From CAZAIO01 sp964485235 (lineage in GTDB: Bacteria; Chloroflexota; Dehalococcoidia; GIF9; UBA5629), in contig CAZAIO010000066.1 of the NCBI GenBank assembly GCA_964485235.1, forward strand, positions 1 through 15,509: a DNA stretch of 15,509 nt, read 5' to 3'. Within the stretch, counting starts at the first letter, position 1; each line of letters opens with the position of its first letter. The notes under the pieces were generated by a model, which had not been told where the DNA came from, made no database searches, and saw only the letters and a list, made by a program, of their open reading frames with translations. Shown piece after piece: positions 1 through 6,107 of this stretch. Position numbers and translations under genes: made by a program.

Positions 1-1
1 A

Positions 2-973
2 CAGGTGTCAAACCAGTTCTATACTATACCTCAGTTGCAACTGGCTGAACTTCTGATTGAACATAGTTGTCTGGATCGCGTGTTTTTCTGCAACAGCGGT
101 GCGGAAGCCAATGAGGGCGCAATTAAACTGGCACGACGATATGGTAAGCTGCGACTTAACGGTGCATATGAAATAATTACGGCACATGGTTCTTTTCACG
201 GCAGGACACTTGCTATGGTTGCAGCGACAGGGCAGAACAAATTCCAGGAGCCTTATGTACCGCTCCCGAACGGATTTATTAATGTTGCTTTCGACGATAT
301 CGATGCGATAAAGAGTGCAACGCAGGAACGCACATGTGCTGTTATGATAGAACCGGTACAGGGTGAAGGCGGGGTAAAAGTCCCTTTTAGCGGATATTTA
401 AAAGAGTTACGGGAATGGTGTAGCAGGAAGAACATTCTCTTAATATTGGATGAAATCCAGACGGGTATTGGCCGTATGGGCAGCCTGTTCTGCTATCAAC
501 AATATGATATTGAACCCGACATTATGACGCTTGCCAAGGGGCTTGGGGGTGGTGTGCCAATTGGTGCGATATTGTCCAAGGAGAACGTTTCTGTTTTTAG
601 TCCCGGCGAGCATGGATCTACATTCGGTGGAAATCCTCTTATTTGTGCAGCAGGCTATGCCGTATTGAAATACATTATCGATAATAATATTTCGGAAGAT
701 GTTAAAAATAAAGGACAGTATTTTATATCCGGCCTGAAGCAGTTAAAAGAGAAATATAGTTTTGTGACGGAGGTAAGAGGAACAGGCTTTTTATTAGCAA
801 TAGCTTTCGATAGCGATATAGCAGCTGAACTGGTGCAGTCCTGTCTTGAACGTGGATTACTGGTTAACGCGGTAAAACCTGATGCATTAAGGTTTATGCC
901 TCCGTTGATCGCTACGAAAAAAGACATAGATAAAGCACTGGCTATAATTGATGAAGTTTTGAAATCGAGGTAG
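2..973 (+). CDS. argD: Acetylornithine aminotransferase, 5'-truncated by window edge
   Basis: This is a class III PLP aminotransferase that converts N-acetylglutamate semialdehyde to N2-acetylornithine in arginine biosynthesis. The visible part reads FFCNSGAEANEGAIKLARR, the phosphate-binding region of this family, then MIEPVQGEGGV, LDEIQTGIGRMG (PLP-contacting Asp) and LAKGLGGGVPIGA, where the Lys codon at 536-538 should form the Schiff base. The first possible start, GTG at 5, is almost certainly an internal Val: the frame stays open to base 2, there is no room for a ribosome site, and family members are about 390-400 residues against 322-323 here, so roughly 75 N-terminal residues are missing. 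argG follows after 4 bp, which suits ArgD over other class III aminotransferases such as ornithine or GABA aminotransferase, although some ArgD enzymes also act as succinyldiaminopimelate aminotransferase. Confidence 0.93.
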   Translation, partial: QVSNQFYTIPQLQLAELLIEHSCLDRVFFCNSGAEANEGAIKLARRYGKLRLNGAYEIITAHGSFHGRTLAMVAATGQNKFQEPYVPLPNGFINVAFDDIDAIKSATQERTCAVMIEPVQGEGGVKVPFSGYLKELREWCSRKNILLILDEIQTGIGRMGSLFCYQQYDIEPDIMTLAKGLGGGVPIGAILSKENVSVFSPGEHGSTFGGNPLICAAGYAVLKYIIDNNISEDVKNKGQYFISGLKQLKEKYSFVTEVRGTGFLLAIAFDSDIAAELVQSCLERGLLVNAVKPDALRFMPPLIATKKDIDKALAIIDEVLKSR

Positions 974-977
974 GTAA

Positions 978-2192
978 ATGACTGACAAAATTGTACTGGC
1001 TTATAGTGGCGGACTGGATACTTCCGTGGCAATAAAATGGCTGGCGGATAAATATAAGATGGATGTGGTTGCGTTTACGGTAGATATCGGTGGTGTTGCT
1101 GACCTGGAAAAAATAAAACAGAAGGCGTTGAACGTAGGTGCTGTAAACGCAATTGTAATGGATGCAAGAAAGGAATTTGTCGAACACTACCTTTATCCTG
1201 CTTTACAGGCTGATGTTTTATATGAAGGGCAGTACCCGCTGGCAACAGCACTTGGCAGACCCCTCATGGCAAAACTGCAGGTAGACGTAGCGAGGAAAGA
1301 AGGCGCTACCGCCGTTGCTCACGGGTCCACCGGGAAAGGTAATGACCAGGTACGTTTCGATGTGAGTGTGAATGCACTTGCGCCTGATTTAAAGATAATT
1401 GCACCGGCACGGGAATGGGGAATGACGCGTGAACAGACGATAGCATATGCCGAAAAAAACGGCATTCCGATTCCAATAACGGTTTCAAGTCCTTATTCGA
1501 TCGATGAAAATCTGTACGGCAGAAGTATAGAGTGCGGTGTCCTTGAAGATCCGTGGGTAGAACCGCCGGACGATGCATTTAAATGGACAAAGCCTATAAA
1601 AGATACCCCCGATGAACCTGAATATCTGGAATTAAGCTTTGAAAAGGGAATACCGGTAAGGCTTAACGGGGAGACGCTTGATGGGATAATGATGGTACAG
1701 CGTCTCAACGAACTGGCAGGCAAGCATGGTTTCGGGAGGATCGATCACATTGAGAGCAGGTTAGTAGGGATCAAATCACGCGAAATATATGAAGCTCCTG
1801 CTGGGCTTCTGATAATTCAGGCCCATAAAGCACTTGAAAGTATGACGTTATCCAGAGAGCAGTTACGTTTAAAAGATAAAATATCGACCGAATATGCAGA
1901 CCTCATTTATAATGGGCTGTGGTTTACCGCTCACCGTAACGACTTGGAAGCATACATTACGAGCACACAACGCTATGTGACAGGAATGGTGAGGGTGAAA
2001 CTTCACAAAGGCACCTGTATGGTGGTAGGCAGAAAGTCTCCGTTTTCCCTTTATGATTTAAGCCTTGCTACATATGATGAAGGCGATGTGTTTGATCAGA
2101 GCGCATCTCCCGGATTTATTCATATATGGGGTCTTCCTGCAAGGATACAGACAAAGATACAGAGAGAAAATAAAGACAATACAAATAAGTAA
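978..2192 (+). CDS. argG: Argininosuccinate synthase
   Basis: The enzyme joins citrulline and aspartate using ATP to give argininosuccinate, the penultimate step of arginine synthesis, in the cytoplasm as a tetramer. The N-terminal PP-loop AYSGGLDTS (residues 8-16) binds ATP; HGSTGKGNDQVRF (115-127) is the second signature, contacting citrulline and aspartate; SPYSIDENLYGRSIE follows in the synthetase domain. Its 404 residues match the family length. The ATG at 978 is preceded by GAGG at 967-970, inside the end of argD, with a 7-nt spacer, so translation is probably coupled to argD (4-bp gap). It lies between argD and argH, in pathway order. Nothing about it looks damaged. Confidence 0.97.
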   Translation: MTDKIVLAYSGGLDTSVAIKWLADKYKMDVVAFTVDIGGVADLEKIKQKALNVGAVNAIVMDARKEFVEHYLYPALQADVLYEGQYPLATALGRPLMAKLQVDVARKEGATAVAHGSTGKGNDQVRFDVSVNALAPDLKIIAPAREWGMTREQTIAYAEKNGIPIPITVSSPYSIDENLYGRSIECGVLEDPWVEPPDDAFKWTKPIKDTPDEPEYLELSFEKGIPVRLNGETLDGIMMVQRLNELAGKHGFGRIDHIESRLVGIKSREIYEAPAGLLIIQAHKALESMTLSREQLRLKDKISTEYADLIYNGLWFTAHRNDLEAYITSTQRYVTGMVRVKLHKGTCMVVGRKSPFSLYDLSLATYDEGDVFDQSASPGFIHIWGLPARIQTKIQRENKDNTNK

Positions 2193-2197
2193 AGTAT

Positions 2198-2290
2198 ATA
2201 GCCGTATTCAGGTTAAAGCATATCCGGTATACTATGACTGGTAGTAGAAAGATTGTCTTGTTTCGGCTATTTTAATAGTGATGCGCTATT
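2198..2290 (+). other. argG-argH intergenic region with two inverted repeats
   Basis: The 142-bp gap between argG and argH contains a 7-bp inverted repeat, ATAGCCG at 2198-2204 and CGGCTAT at 2264-2270, 59 nt apart and followed by ATTTTAA-type sequence. A second, tighter stem follows: AATAGTG 2274-2280 with CGCTATT 2284-2290, including one G-T pair and a 3-nt loop. Either could slow or end transcription between argG and argH, or be a processed leader. There is no long T-run, no leader peptide I can defend, and no convincing ARG box. I therefore label it only as possible structured RNA. Confidence 0.35.
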
Positions 2291-2317
2291 TTAAGTGAGT
2301 GAACATAATATATCGGC

Positions 2318-2323
2318 GAGGAG
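2318..2323 (+). promoter_or_regulatory. Ribosome binding site of argH
   Basis: GAGGAG lies 11 nt before the ATG at 2335. The spacer is long, but no better Shine-Dalgarno sequence precedes the in-frame ATG at 2359, which would start the protein nearer the usual ArgH N-terminus (RNRFQKDVDKAV). This site therefore decides weakly for 2335. Confidence 0.5.
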
Positions 2324-2334
2324 CATAGTCTATT

Positions 2335-3714
2335 ATGACCGGTAAGCCTGAAAAAAATATGCGCAACAGGTTTCAAAAAGATGTGGACAAAGCCGTTGAA
2401 AGCTTTGTTGCTTCCATTCCATTTGACCGACGGTTATACAAACAGGATATCGACGGCAGCATCGCGCATACGCGGATGCTTTCCCGTCAAAAAATAATTT
2501 CGCGGGAAGAGGCGGATAAAATCATCTCCGGCCTTGAATCTATTGCGAAAGAAATAGCCGACGGCAACTTCGAGTTCGCACTTAAATTCGAAGATATTCA
2601 TATGAATATTGAAAAACGTCTCCATGAGTTAATCGGAGATGTAGCCGGCAAGCTCCATACTGCCCGTTCACGGAACGATCAAATTGCGCTGGATATGCGT
2701 CTCTTCGTTAAGGAATCGATTGACAAAACCGTCGAGAATATACGGAGTATGCAACAGGCCCTGTTAAATATAGCGAAAGAAAATCTCGATGTGATTATGC
2801 CCGGCTATACCCATTTGCAGCAGGCGCAACCCGTCCTTTTCGCACATCATTTTCTTGCTTATTTTGAGATGCTGCAGCGCGATAAGATGAGATTTACCGA
2901 CTGCTTGAAACGTACGGATGTAATGCCTCTCGGTAGCGGTGCACTTGCAGGAGTAACGTACCCGATAGACAGGGACTTTGTAGCGAAAGAGTTGGGATTT
3001 GCGGAAGTGAGCGATAACAGCATGGATGCAGTGTCCGATCGCGATTTCATTCTCGAATATGAGGCTGCCGCTGCTATAACTATAATGCACTTGTCCAGAT
3101 TGGCGGAAGAGCTTGTTATATGGTCGTCTTCGGAATTCGGATTTATTGAACTTGACGATGCTTATACAACAACCAGCAGTATTATGCCGCAGAAAAAGAA
3201 CCCTGATGTGGTGGAGTTAATAAGAGGGAAGACCGGAAGGATATTCGGAAGCCTTCTGGGACTGCTGACGACTATGAAAGGCCTTCCCCTGGCATATAAT
3301 CGTGATATTCAGGAAGACAAGGAACCGCTGTTTGATGTAGTCGATACACTGAATGCATGTCTGGAATTGTTCCGGAATGTTGTGTTAACGATGATGGTCG
3401 ACAGGGACCGTATGTTTAATTGTACTGACGGGAATTACAATCTGGCGACCGACATAGCGGACTATCTTGCTAAAAAAGGAGTCCCGTTCAGACAGGCACA
3501 TGCTATTGTAGGTAATCTGGTAAAATATGCTATAGAGCAGAAGAAGAAGTTTCACCAGCTTGAATTGGAAGAATACCGGCAGTTCTCGGTGTTTTTTGAA
3601 GAAGATATTCGTAAGATAAGCGTAAAATCCTCTATCGCTGATCGGGATAGCTATGGCGGTACTTCATCCAGACGGGTTACGGATGCCATAGAGAAAGCGA
3701 AGAAAAAGCTGTAA
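2335..3714 (+). CDS. argH: Argininosuccinate lyase
   Basis: ArgH cleaves argininosuccinate to arginine and fumarate, the last step of arginine synthesis. It belongs to the fumarase/aspartase superfamily and acts as a homotetramer. Visible family blocks are DIHMNIEKRL, HTARSRNDQIALDMRLF, GYTHLQQAQP (157-166, with the conserved His) and the signature SSIMPQKKNPD (281-291) on the mobile catalytic-serine loop. The length of 459 is typical. The ATG at 2335 is supported by GAGGAG at 11 nt; the ATG at 2359 is an alternative that would remove eight residues outside the conserved domain. Although it follows argG, the 142-bp structured gap suggests it may be uncoupled from argDG. The stop codon is part of a small stem (see 3710-3726). 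Confidence 0.97.
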   Translation: MTGKPEKNMRNRFQKDVDKAVESFVASIPFDRRLYKQDIDGSIAHTRMLSRQKIISREEADKIISGLESIAKEIADGNFEFALKFEDIHMNIEKRLHELIGDVAGKLHTARSRNDQIALDMRLFVKESIDKTVENIRSMQQALLNIAKENLDVIMPGYTHLQQAQPVLFAHHFLAYFEMLQRDKMRFTDCLKRTDVMPLGSGALAGVTYPIDRDFVAKELGFAEVSDNSMDAVSDRDFILEYEAAAAITIMHLSRLAEELVIWSSSEFGFIELDDAYTTTSSIMPQKKNPDVVELIRGKTGRIFGSLLGLLTTMKGLPLAYNRDIQEDKEPLFDVVDTLNACLELFRNVVLTMMVDRDRMFNCTDGNYNLATDIADYLAKKGVPFRQAHAIVGNLVKYAIEQKKKFHQLELEEYRQFSVFFEEDIRKISVKSSIADRDSYGGTSSRRVTDAIEKAKKKL

Positions 3715-3726
3715 CCGGTGGTTATA
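3710..3726 (+). other. Stem-loop overlapping the argH stop codon
   Basis: Bases 3710-3716 pair with 3720-3726 around a 3-nt GGT loop (7 bp with one G-T pair; core TAACC/GGTTA), so the TAA stop lies in the 5' arm. No T-run follows, so this is not a standard intrinsic terminator. It might act as an RNA 3'-end stabiliser or a weak terminator. It could also be chance, as the stem is short. Confidence 0.35.
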
Positions 3727-3781
3727 CATTTATTGCCGGAATGAAAGATAAGAACCGGATAGCCCATAACCAATATCAGGG

Positions 3782-3817
3782 CGTAGTTTACGGGGCACGA
3801 ATACCCTCCAAACTACG
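3782..3817. other. Imperfect hairpin between argH and rpmB
   Basis: CGTAGTTT (3782-3789) is perfectly complementary to AAACTACG (3810-3817). After a 2x2 internal loop, GGGG (3792-3795) can pair with CCCT (3804-3807), leaving an 8-nt loop. The element lies between the convergent 3' ends of argH (plus) and rpmB (minus), where a bidirectional terminator would be expected. Neither side has a proper T-tract, so its termination role is inferred from position and stem strength alone. The rest of 3715-3866 shows no gene. Confidence 0.5.
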
Positions 3818-3866
3818 ATAATATCAAGCGAGGAGCAAGTAATATTAGATTAAGAAAGGAATCGGT

Positions 3867-4055
3867 TTAACGTGCCGGTTTTTGATGAGTACGCAGACAG
3901 CGGGTACATACACTCATCTGTTTTGTTTGTCCGTCAATCGTCAGTGTAGCACGTTGAATATTTGGAAGCCAGCTTCTTCTTGTATGTTGCTTAGAGTGGC
4001 TCACTTTATTTCCAAAACGAATTCTTTTCCCACACAGGTCACATATACGGGCCAA
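3867..4055 (-). CDS. rpmB: 50S ribosomal protein L28
   Basis: This is the small ribosomal protein bL28 of the large subunit. With the start chosen here the protein begins MARICDLCGKR and is 62 residues long, as expected for the family. Two CxxC pairs (CDLC near residues 5-8 and CTRC near 50-53) form the zinc-ribbon seen in the C+ version of L28; the middle part, GNKVSHSKQHTRRSWLPNIQ, is the family signature. The start is TTG at 4055, because GGAGG (4063-4067 read on the minus strand) lies 7 nt upstream and the protein then has the canonical N-terminus. A longer reading from TTG 4091 would include this ribosome site in the coding region and is rejected. It is transcribed divergently from the DAK2-domain gene. 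Confidence 0.96.
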   Translation of the reverse strand: MARICDLCGKRIRFGNKVSHSKQHTRRSWLPNIQRATLTIDGQTKQMSVCTRCLRTHQKPAR

Positions 4056-4062
4056 GTTTGTT

Positions 4063-4067
4063 CCTCC
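4063..4067 (-). promoter_or_regulatory. Strong ribosome binding site that fixes the rpmB start
   Basis: On the minus strand these bases read GGAGG, 7 nt before the TTG at 4055-4053. The site shows that rpmB starts at TTG rather than at the upstream ATG codons (4073, 4070), which overlap or precede it. Confidence 0.85.
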
Positions 4068-4084
4068 CATCATATAAGTTGGAT

Positions 4085-4114
4085 TTGACAAAAGTAGTAA
4101 AATGATAACACAAT
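4085..4114 (+). promoter_or_regulatory. Candidate promoter of the fakA/yloV-like gene
   Basis: A perfect -35 TTGACA (4085-4090) is followed after 18 bp by CACAAT (4109-4114, 4 of 6 matches to TATAAT). Transcription would start near 4121, about 18 nt before the ATG. The weak -10 keeps confidence modest. It overlaps the candidate rpmB promoter on the other strand. Confidence 0.45.
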
Positions 4115-4129
4115 TGCTAAATTAATCAA
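4102..4129 (-). promoter_or_regulatory. Candidate promoter of rpmB
   Basis: Read on the minus strand, TTGATT (4129-4124) and TATCAT (4107-4102) are 16 bp apart, matching the sigma-70 hexamers at 4 and 5 of 6 positions. A transcript starting near 4095 would have a leader of about 40 nt containing the GGAGG site. It overlaps the opposing promoter, so the two units may compete for polymerase. Confidence 0.45.
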
Positions 4130-4138
4130 AGGAGAAAA

Positions 4139-5776
4139 ATGGCAAATATTGTTTCTGCTGGCGGGCGTGAGTTAAAAGAAATGTTTGCTGCCGGCAGTGT
4201 TTGGTTGGAAAAAAGTGTATCTGATATAAATGCGATAAACGTTTTTCCTGTTCCCGATGGAGATACGGGAACAAACATGCTTCTGACACTTCGGTCCACC
4301 CTTGAGGAAGCTGACCGCTCCTCTGGACTGGGTGTGACAGAAGTTTCGAAAGCGATGGCACAGGGTGCGTTGATGGGGGCACGCGGAAACTCAGGAGTCA
4401 TTTTATCCCAGTTTTTTCGAGGCCTGGCTAAAGGTCTGGAGGGAAAAGACACAATTACCGGTAGCGATTGGGCTATCGCTTTGATTGAAGCGTCGCATAC
4501 GGCGTACAAGGGATTATCGCAACCGGCGGAAGGTACAATACTGACGGTGATTCGCGAAGCATCAAGTGCTGCGGAAACAGCGGCAAAAGATAATGCGCAT
4601 AACCTGACGGTAGTCATGGAAGCGGCGGTAAATGAGGCTAGAGACTCAGTTGCAAGGACTCCTTTGTTGCTTCCTGTATTAAGAGAAGCAGGTGTTGTTG
4701 ATGCGGGGGGACAGGGGCTCTATATTCTGCTGGAAGGCGCGTTACGTTATTTGAAAGGTGAGATGGAGGCAATGCAATATAATAAACCGAAGATAATTGC
4801 TGCAAACATACCAGTCACTGCAAAAGCGCCACAGCTCAATATTGAAAAAGAGGAACCATACGGCTATTGTACGAACTTTTTACTTATCGGACAGAACCTT
4901 AGCCCGGATAAAATCAGAGGTAAATTAGAAGGAAAAGGACAATCACTGGTGGTGGCGGGTGATGCTGCGGCTGTCAGGGTGCATGTTCATACATATGATC
5001 CGGGCAATATCTTACGCTTTGCGACTTCCCTGGGTACATTGCATCATATTCAAATTCAAAATATGGACGACCAACACGAAAGCTTTGTCGAGATGCAGCA
5101 GGAAAAAGTTCCGACTGTCGACATAGCAGTGATTGCAGTGGGGGCAGGGGAAGGAATGAAAGAGGTGTTCAAGAGTTTGGGTGCATCGGCGGTGGTGAAC
5201 GGTGGACAAACAATGAATCCAAGTGTACGCGAAATACTCGAAGCGGTGGAAGCGGCCCCTTCAGACCGGGTTATAGTGTTGCCCAACAACAAAAATATCG
5301 TTCTCACTGCCTCGCAGGTACAAGAATTAACTTCTAAGACGGTTGTGGCGATTCCGACAAAAACTTTACCGCAGGGAATTGCCGCATTGCTGGCTTTCAA
5401 TTATGAGGGTGCGCTCGAAGAAAATGTAAAAGCGATGCAAACTGCGGCGGAAGTTATTAAAACGCTGGAAATAACCAGGGCCGTACGTTCTACAAAATTG
5501 AACGGTCTGAAGATAAAAGAAGGTCAGGTTATAGGTATCGTTAACGACGACGAAATTGTAGCTGCGGGTGACAAGGTGGACGATGTTCTCTTCAAGTCGC
5601 TTGAAAAAATAGACGTACAATCATCGGAAGTAATAACGCTTTATTATGGAAATGACGTTGATGAGCAGCAGGCTGCCAATGTCGTTAATGAGATAAATAA
5701 AACATATCCGGGAAAGCAAGTAGAGCTGGTCCACGGCGGCCAACCGCACTATGATTACATTATTTCACTGGAGTAG
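4139..5776 (+). CDS. DAK2-domain fatty acid kinase-like protein (FakA/YloV family)
   Basis: This matches the YloV/FakA architecture: an N-terminal DhaL-type kinase domain (about residues 8-200), a middle domain and a C-terminal DegV-related domain, at 545 residues against about 550 in Firmicutes. In the kinase domain, NVFPVPDGDTGTNM (34-47) carries the Asp residues that bind Mg-ATP, GARGNSGVILSQFFRG (80-95) is the glycine-rich loop, and VDAGGQGLYILLEG (187-200) closes the domain. YCTNFLLIG and VRVHVHTYDPG mark the middle domain. In Staphylococcus, FakA phosphorylates fatty acids held by a separate FakB (DegV-like) carrier; no FakB is in this window. AAAGGAG (4128-4134) lies 4 nt before the ATG. 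It is divergent from rpmB, the order known from Bacillus, but the usual small yloU/asp23 gene is missing between them. Confidence 0.9.
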   Translation: MANIVSAGGRELKEMFAAGSVWLEKSVSDINAINVFPVPDGDTGTNMLLTLRSTLEEADRSSGLGVTEVSKAMAQGALMGARGNSGVILSQFFRGLAKGLEGKDTITGSDWAIALIEASHTAYKGLSQPAEGTILTVIREASSAAETAAKDNAHNLTVVMEAAVNEARDSVARTPLLLPVLREAGVVDAGGQGLYILLEGALRYLKGEMEAMQYNKPKIIAANIPVTAKAPQLNIEKEEPYGYCTNFLLIGQNLSPDKIRGKLEGKGQSLVVAGDAAAVRVHVHTYDPGNILRFATSLGTLHHIQIQNMDDQHESFVEMQQEKVPTVDIAVIAVGAGEGMKEVFKSLGASAVVNGGQTMNPSVREILEAVEAAPSDRVIVLPNNKNIVLTASQVQELTSKTVVAIPTKTLPQGIAALLAFNYEGALEENVKAMQTAAEVIKTLEITRAVRSTKLNGLKIKEGQVIGIVNDDEIVAAGDKVDDVLFKSLEKIDVQSSEVITLYYGNDVDEQQAANVVNEINKTYPGKQVELVHGGQPHYDYIISLE

Positions 5777-5789
5777 AGAGTTATATTCG

Positions 5790-5802
5790 CCGGTCTTACC
5801 GG
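5790..5802 (+). other. Small GC stem-loop after the fakA-like gene
   Basis: CCGGT (5790-5794), a CTT loop and ACCGG (5798-5802) form a perfect 5-bp stem 13 nt past the stop codon. It is followed by AAAATTCAAT rather than a T-run, so it is at best a weak or non-canonical terminator. Confidence 0.35.
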
Positions 5803-6065
5803 AAAATTCAATATAAATATATATTCTTATATCCCGTAAGCGATAGTAACCGGTAATCGAATCCGTACAGTCTACTTCTGAAGTGTATTAATGTTTCCTG
5901 TTATTCAACGTCTGGAAATTGTTCACGACCTGAATAATTATTGATCGACCTTTAAATATTTGAATTATAAATACATGCCAATAAACTGGATACTTTATTT
6001 TAATATATTAGTATGGATATCAAGTAGACATAATATTATCTTGTATCTCATGGTCGATTTGTGAC
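5803..6065. other. AT-rich spacer upstream of recG, no gene seen
   Basis: This is the longest gene-free stretch in the window (5777-6107 in all). I found no tRNA, no credible small ORF with a ribosome site, and no repeat copies shared with the other gaps. It contains a near-palindrome TGAATAATTATTGA (5931-5944), resembling a half-conserved ARG box, and a 7-bp inverted repeat ATCGACC (5944-5950) / GGTCGAT (6052-6058) too far apart to weigh. AT-rich runs give many weak -10-like hexamers. Confidence 0.5.
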
Positions 6066-6071
6066 TATAAT
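6066..6071 (+). promoter_or_regulatory. Candidate -10 box of the recG-argS unit
   Basis: A perfect TATAAT lies 42 nt before the chosen recG start. The -35 side is poor: TTGTAT at 6041-6046 would need a 19-bp spacer. If used, transcription would begin near 6078, which leaves the TTG at 6081 without a leader and supports the downstream ATG as the start. Confidence 0.45.
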
Positions 6072-6107
6072 AGAAAAAATTTGAAATATACACACCATAA
6101 GGTATAT

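Noticed and set aside
5..7. GTG as the true argD start
   Set aside because: It has no room for a ribosome site, the frame is open upstream, and about 75 conserved N-terminal residues of the family would be missing.
2193..2334. T-box or ARG box in the argG-argH gap
   Set aside because: No T-box consensus and no good TGAAT-N4-ATTCA palindrome is present; only the generic stems described remain.
3882..4088. Plus-strand 68-residue open frame opposite rpmB
   Set aside because: It is antisense to a clear L28 gene with a zinc-ribbon and strong ribosome site, and its own product shows no recognisable pattern.
4126..4617. Minus-strand 163-residue open frame in the fakA-like gene
   Set aside because: The sense frame has conserved DAK2 motifs through this stretch; the antisense frame has no ribosome site or family features.
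5777..6080. Possible tRNA in the spacer before recG, prompted by an ATCGAATCC stretch at 5855-5863
   Set aside because: It resembles a T-loop for a few bases, but no acceptor stem or anticodon arm can be paired around it.
6081..6107. TTG start for recG nine codons upstream
   Set aside because: It has no Shine-Dalgarno sequence and lies only 10 nt from a perfect TATAAT; the ATG at 6108 has TAAGG at good spacing.
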